From Cornus controversa (taxonomy: Eukaryota > Streptophyta > Magnoliopsida > Cornales > Cornaceae): DNA of 64,000 bases. Position 1 is the stretch's first letter. Each line of letters starts with the position of its first letter. Positions 36,151 through 49,014 of the stretch are shown here, piece after piece. The notes under the pieces were generated by a model that did no database searches, was not told where the DNA came from, and saw only the letters and a list, made by a program, of their open reading frames with translations. The DNA is taken from positions 29,956,336-30,020,335 of the forward strand of contig CM048849.1 of assembly GCA_026545225.1 (NCBI GenBank), in the 5' to 3' direction. The position numbers and the translations under genes are program-made.

Positions 36151-37128
36151 TTGTAGAATATTTACTTATTTTTGATGTTATGGATTTGGCTATCCGTGCC
36201 AGCATGTGGCATGTTAATTTGCATAGTTATAGTTATAGTAGAATTTTTAGCATTTTTGGACCTTAAGCGTAAAATTCTTGTAATGACTGTAAACTCGAAA
36301 GTTATATGGATTGAGATGTATATTTGGACCCAACTTATTGTTTAGAATCTATGTGATGGAAAGTTATGATCCTTTCTCATGTTCTAAATATATGTATGAA
36401 CATTTCCAAGTAAATGAAATGCAAATTATATGAAATGGATGAGTTGAGATATAAAAATGATAGAGCCATGCTTCTCTTGTATGTTGAATGATGTGTAATT
36501 GTTTTAGATTGAAAAGGGAAGGCATCACAATAGCCAATGGGGGAACACATGCCCAAAAGTGTCCATTTTGGATTGAAAGAGGGATATACAAATTTTTTCT
36601 ATTTTTGGTGGGTTTTAATCTTGTTTAAAGCTTGATTATGAGTGAGTATTGAGTTAGAATGTGTTTGGACTTGAAAATTGCAGGAAATGAGTTTTTTTAC
36701 ACTTTTGGTTGACTAGTCTCTACGTCGGTTGACCGAAAGATGTGTGATACCGAATATTAGAATTCTGGGTACATGTTTCGGGTGATTGAAAACAGGTTTC
36801 AGTCAACCAAAAGCATTTTTTGGTTGACCGAAGCTACTATCTAGTCAAATGACAGGATTAATTCCCTAAAGGTCAGCTAAGCCCAAGTTTTAGTCAACCG
36901 AAACTTCCCTGGATGAAAATACATGATTTCTGAGATAAGAATCAGTGGGTGCAAGTTCATGGATAGTTGTGGGGCCCATTTACGGGGATAATGATGAATA
37001 TACATACCCAAGAGAGTGTGTACATAGGGTTAAGCTTCCGTAGTTTTTGAGATAATTGAAGAGGTTTATTGGATTTTAATGAATGGGTTCACCTTTGGTT
37101 TCTAGGAGTTAGAAATTGGGGCGTGACA
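36151..37128 (+). repeat. LTR fragment of a Ty3 element, W-box-rich
   Basis: It ends GAAATTGGGGCGTGACA, the ending seen in other LTRs here (43559-43575 and, decayed, near 43470). The start TGTAGAATATTT at 36151 is inferred. No target duplication is visible (TTCCT left, ATGCA right), so it is a fragment. Six TTGACC/TTGACT hexamers in either orientation lie between 36709 and 36897. Confidence 0.55.
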
Positions 37129-37149
37129 ATGCATACGTACCCTAAAAAG

Positions 37150-37410
37150 GGATCAAGTCATTACGTAGTTCAAATATTTTTTTTGTGAAGACAGTTTATA
37201 CTCATATCAAGGAGTGTTTGATTTTTTTTCTATGAAGACAGTTTATACTCATGCCAATGAGTGCTTTTTCTTTTGGTAGACAGTTTATATTTTTGTCAAG
37301 GAGTGCTATTTTTTTGTAGATATTTTATATTCATGTCAAGGAGTTTTTTTTTTTTTAGAAAATTTATACTCGTGTCATAGAGTATCATCGAAAGTTTAGG
37401 CTCGTATCGG
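37150..37410. repeat. Tandem repeat of ~40-55 bp, five to six units
   Basis: Units contain GACAGTTTATACTCATRTCA followed by AGGAGTG and a T run (copies near 37190, 37235, 37280, 37320 and 37362). It lies on the 3' side of a - strand Tat-type gag and probably belongs to that element. Confidence 0.7.
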
Positions 37411-37429
37411 GGATCACTTTAGCTTTGAT

Positions 37430-39751
37430 TATTTTTCAACTCTGCAAGATTTCAAAGATAGTCTAAGCTTGTGTTGAAAAGTGTGAACCAGCTCAGTGTC
37501 AATTCGGAGATTTTCTTTTTTCTTTGTTTCTTCATTATACTCTTCTTGTACTTGAAAAGAAACTTCTCTTTCTAGCACGGTTCCCCACGTAGAAGGAAGA
37601 GCTGTTTCATTCGTCATGGTCCATGCTGGAGGATTAAACCTCACCTAGTATGTTTTCATTCTACTGTGAGAATCGATCCAGATAGCATTTTTGGGCTTTG
37701 GTCCCCACACTTTTCCTTCCTTCAGTCTTTTAATTTTCAAAGCTTCTTGTTTCATTTGGAATTGGAGACAAATTTGTTCTTATTCCCTACTTTCTTGTTT
37801 GAGACCTTCGTTTTGCTGGTTGTTAGAAACAGTTTGAGAAAATGACTCTTGAGACATCACTCGTGTGTTTCTGGGCAATGATTCTTACGAGATCCTTGCA
37901 AGACTCTTCCCATCTTGAACATTCTTCTTTGGCCTCCAAGTAAGCACGGTATTCTGAACTCTTCTACTCAAAGTCCTTTGAGGAGAACTTGAAGAATTAC
38001 CTTTATAACGCTTCTTTGATGCAAATCCTTGCGATTTGTCACTTTGGTTTTGAGATTTTTCTTATTTCTTTCTTGAGACTTCTTTCTTATTTTGAGGTTT
38101 GAGAAATGTGTAGGCCTTTTTGAAGGAGAGGAGTGAATCTTACCCCCTTGCCGAGGGTATTTCATATAAGAGAACTAGGAATGAGCTTTGTATAGAGGGT
38201 TTGCCCCCTGTCTGTCTAGCCCTCTACCAAGGTTTTCTTGATATAAATTTTTAGAGATGATACTTGGAATATAAAATGTATCTATTTCATCATCCGAGTT
38301 AAGAAAAATTTTGTCTTCCTCTTCAGACTCAACCCCTTCATCTTTAAGACAGTTTTCAGACATATTGAAAAAGGCAAGAGCCTTTGCACCGCAACTTGTT
38401 ATGCTGAGCTCCATATCATGGGCACGAGTAACTAGTTCTTCAAATATATGAGCCTTGATTCCTTGTAGAATATAGAGAAGCTCCCAATGCATGTCTTGCA
38501 TACACATTTTGACTGTTGAGACTTCAGAAAGATCATCTTCGTAATCAAGACTTAGAGCTCGCCAGCTATTGATATAGTTGACCACAACCTCGTCTTTCAT
38601 TTGTTTAGTGCTAGTGAGTTCTAGCATGCTTACTATTTTGTGAGTACTGTAGAAATGGTTGAGAAACTCTCGCTCCATCTACTCCCAACAGTCAATACTC
38701 CCAGCTTTGAGGTCTATATACCAATCAAATGCATTCCCTTTAAAGGAACGAACAAATTGCTTGACTTAAAGGTCCCCTTCAGTGCCAGCGTTATTGCAGG
38801 TCTCCACAAAGTCTGCAACATGTTGTTTGGGATTGTCTTTCCAGCAAATTGTTGGAACTTTGGCGGTTGATATCTCACTGGCATTTTTAAGCTGTCAATT
38901 CTTTCAGTGTAGGGTTTTGAGTAAATGAGAGTGATTTGAGGGGCGCCGCCATACTGTGCTAGGACTATGTTCGTTATTATATCCTGTAATTGTTGGACAG
39001 ATAGCGAAGTGATTAGAAAAGCACATTTAATTTCGTCAACCACATGTCCTGACGCAAATGTGTGACGACGATCTTTTAATTGGGCACCTTGCAGCGCTGA
39101 ATTTGAAGTATTCGCAGGTAATTGTGTTAACTCGTCAAGATTTTGGATTTCAAGCTTACTCATTAGTACGGCAATCTGCAAGTCCTTCTCTTTAACAGTT
39201 TTTGTGAGATTTTTAATTATGCGTGCCATAACAGCCAATTGGTCTTCCACCGATGTGACAACATTCAAATAGGAAAGACCTTGAGAGCCAACATTATTTG
39301 AAGTGACTGATTGTTCTGAAATCTCAAGTAATGACTCTGAGAGCGAACCAACGCTAGAGTTGGAGTCAGAGATAAAGTGGGGTGAATGTGGTGGCACCAA
39401 TATTTCTGAAACAACGTGAGAGTTATTTGCCCCCTGAGGAGCAATGGTGTTAACATGTTAAGTTTTCATATCCATTGGTTTATCAGGATTGGTTTTCACT
39501 AGATCTTGCTAATTCTTGAGCGAAACAATTGCTTTGGTCTTGCTACACGTCATAGGACCTGCTGAGGTGTTACTGGCACTTGACGGGTTCTTAGTGTTCT
39601 TGTCACTGCTTGCGGCAACTTTGATGTTAGCCATTGCAGCAGCAGTGTCTTTTGAGTTTTGCTTATTTGTCATCTGAACCTTGGGAGGAGCCATAGATTC
39701 TGATGAATAGACTTTTGGATGTATGATGTAGGAGACAAAGATGAGAGGCAA
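37430..39751 (-). pseudogene. Tat/Retand-type Ty3 gag (- strand)
   Basis: From 39751 leftward: a Ser/Thr/Lys-rich N-terminal part, a coiled-coil-like stretch (VEDQLAVMARIIKNLTKTVK), the conserved YSKPYTERIDSLKMPV and YQPPKFQQFAGK (38850-38930), then after a frameshift near 38700 the Retrotrans_gag core (MEREFLNHFYSTHKIVSML, INSWRALSLDY, MHWELLYILQGIK, EELVTRAHDMEL). Beyond 38175 only scattered fragments remain. No pol of the same orientation follows, so this is a gag-only remnant. Confidence 0.8.
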
Positions 39752-40760
39752 AGATGGTCCACCGGCATGCTAGAAATTTGTACAGACAAATTTTGAGTCT
39801 GAGAATAAGATCAAAACATGTGGACAAATATATCAAATATATTAATTTCAAGAAATATGGGTTACAAATCTCTGTTGATCTTAACAAAAGAAAAAAAATT
39901 CCTCTGATTCGATCTCCTTGGTGATCCAAATTCATGGGCTGCTAGAGCTTGATCTTGAATTGGATTAAAACTTTGGTGAAGAACGGCACGTGGATAATGT
40001 GCTTGTTATTCTTCTCCTACAGAGTTTAGATGCTTTGGAGCTTTGGATTTTGAGTGAAGAATCCTACAGAGTTTTAGCTTTCTTTGAGAGTCTTCTTCTT
40101 TTCCTCCCCTACCCCTAGACCTTTATTTATAAGCTCACCAGAGGGGTAGATTTAAAACTTTCGTTTCTTTTGATAATTATCCTATAATTATCTTTTATGA
40201 TAATTGTGATAATTATCCAATATATAAATAATAATTATCTTTGATGATAATTATATATATATTTATTTATTTATTTAATTATCCATTTTACCCATTTTCA
40301 AGTGGGCTTGGATGTTTTTAGACAATTTGGATCAGCCCATAACCCATTTATTTGTGGTGGGTCTAGACTTTGAATTATCTGACTCATTGGGCCACATTCC
40401 AAAGTGGGATAAACTGAAGATAAACCCAAATTATATTTTGGGTACATCATGTAATTTTTTAATGTATACAATGTGGTTACATGCTTATTACTTATTTAAA
40501 GTGATTAGATGGCATGACAAAGGTGTGTGTGAAGAGAATTATATATGTTCCATGTATATATACGAATGTGAAGATTATGTGTTTGTTAAATTGACTTGAA
40601 GAGCATGATTACATGTAAGGGATATTTTTATTATTGAAATAATTACTTTGCATGAGATGAGGTGTACATAAACATGAGAATTATAAAATTAATTATGCCT
40701 TGCACATACATTGACATAAGAGTCTATGTGATGAAAGAGAGGAACATCGGATCGACCGAC
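39752..40760. other. Leader or LTR sequence upstream of the Tat-type gag
   Basis: No gene. The segment 40165-40250 repeats GATAATTAT several times. In position and character this fits a 5' LTR/leader of the - strand Tat-type element, but no second LTR confirms it. Confidence 0.4.
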
Positions 40761-41397
40761 TATAGAGACCGGGACCAATTTCGGCCAGTTTGCATTTTTC
40801 AAGTCATAATTGCCATAAATGTGCTCTGAGTAATGTTAAAATGTTTTGAGGTTTTGGTAGGTTTTCAGGACATTTGGAGATGTTTGACTTTTTGGTTAAA
40901 TAGGGTCTCAGGATGCGGTCTAGATGGGAACGGGGACCCGAAAATTTTCAAAAAATATTTATGGCAACCATGAGTTGGCGTGGGCTGTAGTTAGCTTTCT
41001 TTTGAAAACACTTTAAGTTTTACATTTGAAATGCATGTCCGACTTGTGAACTTTATGCAAAGCTTTCATCTTGTATATGTTCCTTGATATTTTTTGAAAC
41101 ATGCTATAGTTATACCTTAAGATTTTGGTTTATGCTCGGTATTAGGGCACAGTTAAATATTAAACTTTGAAATTGGTCATTATAAGTTCTGTATATGATT
41201 CAATTATGTATGTTTGATAATGTAAAAACTTCTGTTGTTTGTAATAATCTCGATGGTCCGAGTAGGAACTGAGGGAGATAATGGTATTTTGCCATGGTTG
41301 TTCGAGTTGTGGAGTGTTGATCGAGCAATCATTACACCTCATAACCAGGAGTTTGGGCTCGGACTGGGGGAGTCCCGGCAGTCCAAATTTTGGTGTG
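40761..41397 (+). repeat. Truncated LTR related to the one at 42594
   Basis: It starts TATAGAGACCGGG, one G-to-A change from the TGTAGAGACCGGG start at 42594, and shares diverged stretches over the first ~230 bases. The second half does not match. It abuts a Tat-type pol fragment at about 41398. Confidence 0.5.
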
Positions 41398-42593
41398 TGA
41401 TAGGTACTGATTGACCAACCACTCTGACAAATTCTCTACAACATGAAAACCTCTGGGCGCCTCATAAAGTGGTCGATGGAGCTCGAAGATTTTGACATTC
41501 AATACAAGCCAAAGGTAGTACAAAATAGCCAAATTCGAGTGAATTTTGTAACCGATTTGACATCCTCTCTAGAAGAGGAACGACTTCCAAAATCAACCTC
41601 AAAAGAACCAAAGGGAGGAGATTGTCAGATGAGCCCTGAAAATACATAGGTTATCTTTGTAGATGGAACATCCAATGCCCAGACCTATGGGGTTGGATTA
41701 ACAGTCACCTTCCTCAATGGGGAGAGCTTCAAATATATACTTCGATTTCAATTCAGGGCCACAAACAACGAAGTAGAGTATGAGGCCATGATAGCCAGGT
41801 TAAAGTTAGTAAAGGCTCTTGGAGTGCAATAATTGAAGGCCTATACAAAATTCAATCTAGTTAATTGTAGGACGGGTTTGAACAGAGTATAAAACCACTC
41901 ATGAACAAAATTAGGTCTTACTTATAGAGGGTACACGAACAAATCAGTCATTTTGAACAATTTGTGATTCATTAGATACCAAGGGAGAAGAATGGAAATG
42001 TGGATGCTTTAGCTCGAATGTCTACTATTATGGGCCCTAGAGCAGATGAATCGACACCATTAGTGTATCTTAAGGCACCTATTATATCTTAGGAGTAGTG
42101 CAAAGACGTGCATTAGATTACCCAAGGGATGGATGGAGTGGGCAGATTCCATCATCAAGTACATCTAAACCAAAAAATTATTGCCGGACAGGGCGGAAGC
42201 TCAGACGTTGAGAATTTGGGTGTCCAAATACACAATCATCAATGAAGTCCTCTAAAAAGGAGGAATTTTGTTGCCCTATTTACGTTATGTTTCAATGGAT
42301 GGGGGTCATTACATCATGAGAGAAATTCACGACGGGGCTGCGGAAATCATTTGATAGGTAAATCTTTAGCATACAAGGCCATTTGGCAGGGCTATTTCTG
42401 GCTTACAATGAAAAGGAATGCCACCAACTTTTTCAAGTAATGTGACAAATGCTAACGGTTTGTTAATGTCCCAAAGCATCCCCAAAAGAGTTAACCCCGA
42501 TGATAGGCCCATGGCTCTTCGCTTAATAGATAATGGACCTAATTGGCCCTTTTACACCAAAGTAAGGAAAACACTAAGTTTGTTGTCATGGTT
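41398..42593 (+). pseudogene. Tat-type Ty3 pol: end of RNase H, second (archaeal-type) RNase H, integrase N-terminus
   Basis: It begins inside the first RNase H (VLIDQPL, MKTSGRLIKWSMELEDFDI, 41398-41520). A second RNase H domain follows (VIFVDGTSNAQTYGVGL, ATNNEVEYEAMIARLKL; about 41650-41830), the hallmark of Tat/Ogre/Retand elements. The integrase linker and zinc-finger region (LRIWVSKYTIINEVL, GGILLPYLRYVS, MREIHDG; 42205-42340) come next, then after a frameshift GKSLAYKAIWQGYFW and NVPKHPQKS. There are many stops. The frame breaks at 42593, where another element inserted. Confidence 0.85.
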
Positions 42594-43575
42594 TGTAGAG
42601 ACCGGGTTTAATTTTGATCGATTTCCATTTTTAAGCATCATTTTTGTCTTAATTGCATTTTAAATGATGTTCAGCATGTTTTAATTGTGGAAAACATGTT
42701 TAGGGAGTTATATTAAGGTTTTGTGAAGTTTTGAGAACATTTGGACAAGTTTGACTTTATGGTCAATGGAGGCACTGAGAAGAGGTCTAGTGGGCCCAAG
42801 AATCCAAAAAAAAAATGGTAACGAAATGTTTAGAGAGTTAAATAATCAATTTTGGAGCTGTAGCCGCTTTCAAATCGAAAATGGAGGTCAAGTGGGTATG
42901 TTAAATGACTCGGGGATATTTCGATCATTTTGCACCCCAAAAGGAGAGATAAATATATGGTCACTAAGATATTTCATTTTTACATATTTCTCTCTCTCTC
43001 TCCCTTTCTCTCTCTCTCTCTAACTCTCCCACTTAATCTCTCTCCATTCTCTCTAGATTTTGGAAGGCTAGGGTCGTGATTTGCAAGTTCCCGAAAGGAC
43101 AGATTGTTCCTCAGGCTAAGGGCTTTCGGTCGACCCAAACCACTCATCAGTCGACCGACTAAGTTAGGATTAAATTCCAATAAGGTTGCTTTTTTGGTAT
43201 CAGCTGAACCCAGGTTTCTATCGACCAAAGGTTAGTATCAGTCGACCGAAACTGCTTTAGGATGGAGTTTTGTAAATTATGAGATAGAAAAGGACAATTG
43301 CAAGTGTATGGAACCATGAGATACCAATTGAGTTAGACAATGAAGAGTATACGTACACACAAGTGGGCAATTGACTTTAACTTCTGTAAATTGAGTGTTT
43401 GACGTTTAATAATTACCATTCATCCACATCTCCCTCACTCTTAACCGGGTGTCAGAAATCGAGGCATGATAACTTGGTATTAGAGTATGATATCAAAGAA
43501 TAATTATGGTTAGAGTGTGGTTGATTAGCAACTAGTCACCTCCAATTTTCAGGAGACGGAAATTGGGGCGTGACA
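42594..43575 (+). mobile_element. LTR-PBS-LTR-tail remnant inserted in the Tat-type integrase
   Basis: TGGTT at 42589-42593 and 43576-43580 is the target duplication. The insert starts TGTAGAGACCGGG. A full LTR appears to end near 43471 (AGAAATCGAGGCATGATA), followed by the initiator-Met-type primer site TTGGTATTAGAGTATGATAT, some 60 bases of leader and then only the last part of a second LTR, ending GGAAATTGGGGCGTGACA. All genes are gone. This is neither an ordinary solo LTR nor a full element. Confidence 0.75.
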
Positions 43576-44150
43576 TGGTTTTTGATTATTTCACCAAGTG
43601 GGTGGAAGTAGAACCCCTAGCCAAGATTAGTGAAAATAGTATCATAGACTCCGTCTAGAAGTCGATAACACGTTGGTTTAGGATCCCTACAGTCATCGTG
43701 ATTGACAATGGGAAGTAGTTTGAAATTACTCTATTCAAAAATTTCTATTTCAAGCTCGAAAATAAAAAGCACTACTCGTCACTAGGGCATCTGTAGGCCA
43801 ACGAGCAACTTTAAGTGGCTAACAGGGCGATAATCATGTCAGAACGACAGCCTAGACTTTATCGAGGATAAAAGAGAACAAGCCCAAGTCAGAGTAGCAA
43901 TGTACAAGCAATCAATGTCCCGATATTACAACTTATATGTAAAACAAAGAAGTTTTTAGCCAGGAGACCTGGTTCTTTGCAAAGTCACCAAGGTGACAAA
44001 GGATTTGGCCATGGGAAAAATAGCTCCTAATTGGGAAGGCCTTTCTCGGTGGGAAACAACTTCTCCACCCTTGGAATGTATAGCGTCTAAGAAAATAGTA
44101 CCAGTGAAGGTTCAGATAGTAATCCCAATAGAAATATTTTGAAATATTAA
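43576..44150 (+). pseudogene. Tat-type integrase core and C-terminus, continuation
   Basis: It resumes directly after the insertion (VFDYFTKWVEVEPLAKI) with the second Asp in IVIDNGK and the region of the catalytic Glu (GHL*ANEQL*VANRAI, Glu position altered), then the C-terminal part (VAMYKQSMSRYYNLYVK, PGDLVLCKVTKVTKD, GKIAPNWEGL). Stops sit at expected Trp and Gln positions. Together with 41398-42593 it is one gene cut in two. Confidence 0.82.
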
Positions 44151-44944
44151 GAAATTTTAATCTGCACCATATTAAGTTTCTTGAATTTTAAAACATACTA
44201 AAAATTTTGAGTTGAACTCCCATTGAGTTCACAAACAATAATGTCATTTTACTTTCAAATTGATGTGCATTGATCAAATAGAGCGTGCGCGCGCACACAC
44301 ACATGTATATATATATCAATATAAAAAGGATTAATTCACCACTTATGCTGCAATTTGTTGGGAGGAACGAAGGGGGCAGGACGAAAGAGAGGAAGGATGG
44401 AGCAAATTTTCACAACTACTTTAATATGTGTTACAACATTAAAGTAGTTGGGATAAAACACAGAACTCAAAAAATAAAAATAAAAACGGCCACACCACCC
44501 AACCATAAACAGTACCAACATGGGACATATAGTAAAACAGATGAGTGCTAAGAACTCCATTAACAACACCAACAAGAACCAACCAACAACGTAAGAGCTT
44601 AAAAAGTGAGGAGTACTTGTATTAAGAAGGTAACAAAAGTGGTTGTGCATAAATACCTCTTTATATTCATTTGACGAATGTACTCATACCATGTTGCAAT
44701 TTCAAGCTCATACGAGCACGCTTTTGAATATATATATATACACACACACACATCACCTTCACTTTGCCTCAAGTTGGAGACTGCAATCGAACTCCCACAT
44801 CTAAATGCACCTGCTTGTTAAATTCAACTTTTTTTTTTTTTGGCCAAGAGTAATTATATTAAAAGACTGACTTGTTAAATTCAACTACATGTGTAACTTG
44901 ATTTCGGTTTTCGCATTAACATTAACAACTAGGCTGTTTTAACT
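44151..44944. other. No gene recognised
   Basis: AT-rich with short GC/CA/TA microsatellites (44283-44320 and 44728-44750). Short frames here have no recognisable motif. Confidence 0.5.
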
Positions 44945-45446
44945 GAGAGGAGTGTTAGGAATAGTTGCTTAAAAGAAAAATATATTATTTAATTCAATTA
45001 ACCATAATTACAAAATTTTAAAAATTATATAGAAAATGATTATAATAATTATATAGATTATTAAAAATATGTAAAAGCAAGACAATATAAAGAAATTATT
45101 AATAAAAATATTTTAATACTTAAAAAATATGTTCTTTAATTCAATTAACCATAATTACAAAATTTTAAAAATTATATAGGAAATGATTATAATAAGTATA
45201 TAGATTATTAAAAATATTTAAAAGCAAGAAAATATAAAAAAAATATTAATAAAAATACTTTATGTTTACAATTTTAATTTTTTGTTGATGGAACCAATGT
45301 AAATACTTTAGAGCTAGAAGGGTATATTGATTAATGAAAAAGTAGAATATTTATTACATAAAAGTATTTAATTTTTGTAATTGATTTTCACTAATGAATA
45401 GAGCGACTCTGCAAGGGTAGTCGCTTAAGCGACTGACACTCCTCTC
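44945..45446. mobile_element. Putative MITE with 11-bp terminal inverted repeats and an inner tandem duplication
   Basis: GAGAGGAGTGT at 44945-44955 is inverted at 45436-45446. Inside the right end AGTCGCTTAAGCGACT (45419-45434) is a perfect 16-bp palindrome. The interior is a two-copy tandem repeat with a period of 147 bp (about 44981-45274). I see no clean target duplication. No coding capacity. Confidence 0.5.
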
Positions 45447-46915
45447 TAATCGGTTAACAAAATCATTTTTAACTATCTAACTGAAATTTAGAGATTTGTT
45501 AGCCACAGACGCGCAGGTGCGATAGTTCTTAGTCGTTGCAGTTTTCATTACCCAAAATAGCACGCTTGTTTTTTTTTTTTCTAAATCAATCTTAATTATT
45601 AATTTAAGACAAACCGCTGTACAATTCTCTCAAAAGCAAAATACCTATATTTTTAAAAATATTACCATAGTGCCATCTCAAAAAACTTCTCTTATTTATT
45701 TCTTCTTTATTTGTGCTAGCAAACCTCCCAAAATATACTTACAACTCTACTTTAACAAGGCAATCACGCAGCATTTAACTAACACCTTGTGTTTCAAACT
45801 GATAAAAACTAGACCTACTAATGAATAGATTTGAATTGGAATACATAGAATTAGGCATATTAACTACATAAGAGACAATTGCTAAAAGCTATGCCTGTTA
45901 ATCATAATATAACTTGATCTGATCGTGTCATTTTTCAAATAAGAAAGAGATCCTAATTAAATAAAAAGATTTGATTCATATAAGATAAAATTTTAACAAT
46001 TATGTCTTGGGCTGATTTAAATTTATTTTATTTTTATTATTTAAATTGAAATAGATTGTTGATTTACTGAAGCAATATATAAGCAAAATGTTGGTTGTCT
46101 TTAAAAGTGACACCGAGTAAAAATAATTATGGTAATGTTCTGATACGATAACAGAAAATGATTGAAGAAACTACTCAGTAATGCAAAAAAACCCAATTTC
46201 AAGAATTCATTTGAATACTAATCTTATACTATAACTGATTTGCTGATCCAATTCCACCTTAATTATTATTGTAGTTTTAAAAAATATATATTTTATTGTT
46301 ATTCAAGGCCACCCCCCTCAAATTATTTTTATGACTATGTCACTAGAACAACATGATACAAGTTAAAAATGTTCTGCCAATGCAACATATAATTCATTAA
46401 CAAAAATTGGTATGTTTTGTTTTTTTGGTAAAGTTAAGTAAAAAAAAAAGGGCCATGGCTACCAATTTATAGAAGAAAGGTATTATTAATTTTTTTTTTC
46501 CTATACATTTCATATTATATGGAAAAGGGACAAAATGCTCTTTCAAATGATATCAAGTCAACTCCATGCATGCATATATATGTAATGGCATAATTATCAA
46601 CATATATTTGTGTATGTTTTTTTATTATTGTCCACAGTGGATTAATTAGTTCATGCTGCCATAATAGTATTAAGAGGTTATTCCATTGTAACACATTGAG
46701 GCCCATCACAATAGTTGAAGGGGAAATTATCATGGAAGTTAATGAATATAATGAAAAAAAATAAGATAGTTAGGGTATGATATCTCCTCTTCAAAAGGAA
46801 AGTTGAGAGTTCGAGTCTACAAAAAAACATGTTGTGAATAATGATTGTGTGTTTGCTTTAGTTTTTCTTTTTATTTTTTTAAAAAAATAAAAGCTTTTTT
46901 TGAGGTTTTCTAATG
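45447..46915. other. No gene recognised
   Basis: AT-rich intergenic DNA without conserved frames or clear repeats. Confidence 0.5.
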
Positions 46916-46924
46916 AAAATATTA

Positions 46925-47804
46925 TAGTTAAATTGACTGACTTCTCCTGAGATTTAGTCAAATTACAATTGGAAAGACCGTTTGGGCTTTATTTCTTTGA
47001 CCTCCTCTAAATCGATTTTTCCATTGGCCGGAATAAATTTTAAGAGTGAAAAGATAATTTTGTCCTTTCATTATAATATCACATTATATTTCAAATACGG
47101 TAAAATACAATGACATTCCCTGAGGTACCTCCCATGAGGTTTGCCATAATTGCACTGATGTCTCCTATGATGATTTGAAATAATATTTAAGGATGATTTT
47201 ATCATTATACACCTAAGTAATTTAATAAAAATAAAAAATAAAAATTTGATTTCTAAAATAATATGTATGTTTCCACTCACACAACACCCACCCAGTCGTT
47301 TTCGTCAAGCTGTACCTGTGACTCACAACAAAACTTAACAACTCAATTCACATATCCTATCATATGTATATGTTTGTATATATATGGCCACGATTGAAGA
47401 TCTTTGAAAATAATTTGTATGATAGAATTTTTGGCGGTTGATCAAATATGATAGGAGCAGGATCAAAGATCAATTGTGGTTATGGGTGGTAGCAGTAGTG
47501 GTGTAGCAAGTGTACAAAAGAAGACTGAAGAGAGAGAGAGAGAGTATAATGCGGGCAAAAATTAAATTTTTTTTTCAAGGAAGGTTAGTATAATTACAGC
47601 AAACCTCAAGGTAAGTCGTTGTATTTTATCTTATTTGAAATATAATGCGACATTATAATGTAAGGACAAAATTATCTTTTCACTATTAAAATTTATTCCG
47701 ACCACTGAAAAAATGGATTTAGAGAAGGTAAAAGTAATAAAGATCAAATGGTATTTCCGAGTGTAATTTGACCAAATCTCATAAAAGGTTACTGAATTTA
47801 ACCC
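46925..47804. mobile_element. Non-autonomous Mutator-like element, 880 bp, long inverted repeats
   Basis: Left and right parts (about 46925-47165 and 47585-47804) are imperfect inverted repeats of more than 200 bp. Matching blocks include GTTAAATT near the edge, GATTTAGTCAAATTACA / GATTTGGTCAAATTACA (inverted), GTGAAAAGATAATTTTGTCC and CATTATATTTCAAATA. AAAATATTA flanks both sides (46916-46924 and 47805-47813), the 9-bp duplication expected for Mutator-type insertion. No transposase. A second copy, lacking its left end, is at 59514-60286. Confidence 0.8.
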
Positions 47805-48353
47805 AAAATATTATACTATATACCGAAAATGCCTTTAAATATAACAAAATGACACAACTGGAGAATGTGATATGCTGACCAAAGCCCAAATAAGAATGTG
47901 AAATAAAAATTTACTATTGGTGAAATTCTTATAAATATAAAATTTTCAAACTACTCAATAATTACTCCAATGTGAGACAGCGCACACACCCCTCTCTCAC
48001 CTTTGGTAATACTTTTTGTCTCAAAATTTTTATCCAATATAAAAAGAGAGAACCAATTAATATTCATTTGCAATTCTACCCATGCACATCCTGAAATACT
48101 TCAGCCTCAAATCTCGATTCCATTGGTAACTGGTTTATTAATTAAGGATAGATCCATATTCCTCACCAAAGAATTATACCTTTCCACTTTAATTTTCTTG
48201 AATTGCATATATATATCAATCAGTATGTTCCAAACCAAAGTTAAATTTTTGGAATACAATATTCATTTAGGAAAATTTATTCCAATAGATAGATCTATTA
48301 ATTTTGTAGATAAATTTTCTTATGAGATAAAAGATAAGACCCAACTACAACAG

Positions 48354-48387
<34 letters not shown>

Positions 48388-48440
48388 ATATATATATATA
48401 TATATATCTCACTTTTTGATCTCATTAATAGATAGATCTA
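47805..48440 (+). repeat. Duplicated lectin-gene promoter without its gene (copy A)
   Basis: This region is collinear with 60287-60680, the upstream region of the intact lectin gene: CGAAAATGCCTTTAAA, the TCTACCCATGCACATCC block, AATTAAGGATAGATCC, a (TA)n run (48357-48408) and TTTTTGATCTCATTA follow in the same order. It has a ~90-bp segment (47895-47985) absent from the other copy. No lectin exon follows. Confidence 0.75.
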
Positions 48441-49014
48441 TTATTTTTTTTTCCCAAAAATTAATTTTATAGCATGCATTTGATTAGCATGATTTTTTTT
48501 GTTTTTTAAGAAAGTTGTGGGAACTATAATTTCATGGTTTGACCATGATGAAAGTTACAAGAAAATATAATGATTTACCTTAAAGCAATATAAGAATCTA
48601 AATAAATAATAATCTAGGACATTGACAGAGATATAGACTATTATACTATATTTTAAAAATATTTTATTTTAAAGAAATGAAAAGAGGGCATAAGAAGAGG
48701 GCATAAGACTAAGTTCACATAACTTTATCAAGAAAGAAAAAATTTGAGTGTTTTTGTAGGAAAAGTTTAAGAGAAAAGTAGGTGATTATGAAAAGTTATT
48801 TTTTCACAAAATTTTCTTTTCCTTGTCATGTAAACTCATAAAATGTTAAAATATTTTTCAAATTTTTTTCCTTACATTTTATATCTTATCAAACGAAGTA
48901 TAAGATTTATTTGAAAAGACATTACAAAAAGAAGGGCAAAAATAGTCATTTCAGTTGTTAAATTTATAAGATGGAGTGCATGTGATTAAATGTGGAGTGT
49001 CAATATCAGCTCCC

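Noticed and set aside
48003-48419. 138-codon frame ending in IYIYIY repeats
   Set aside because: It covers the duplicated lectin upstream region and a (TA)n tract; no motif or coding signature, and the collinear copy upstream of the intact gene is non-coding.
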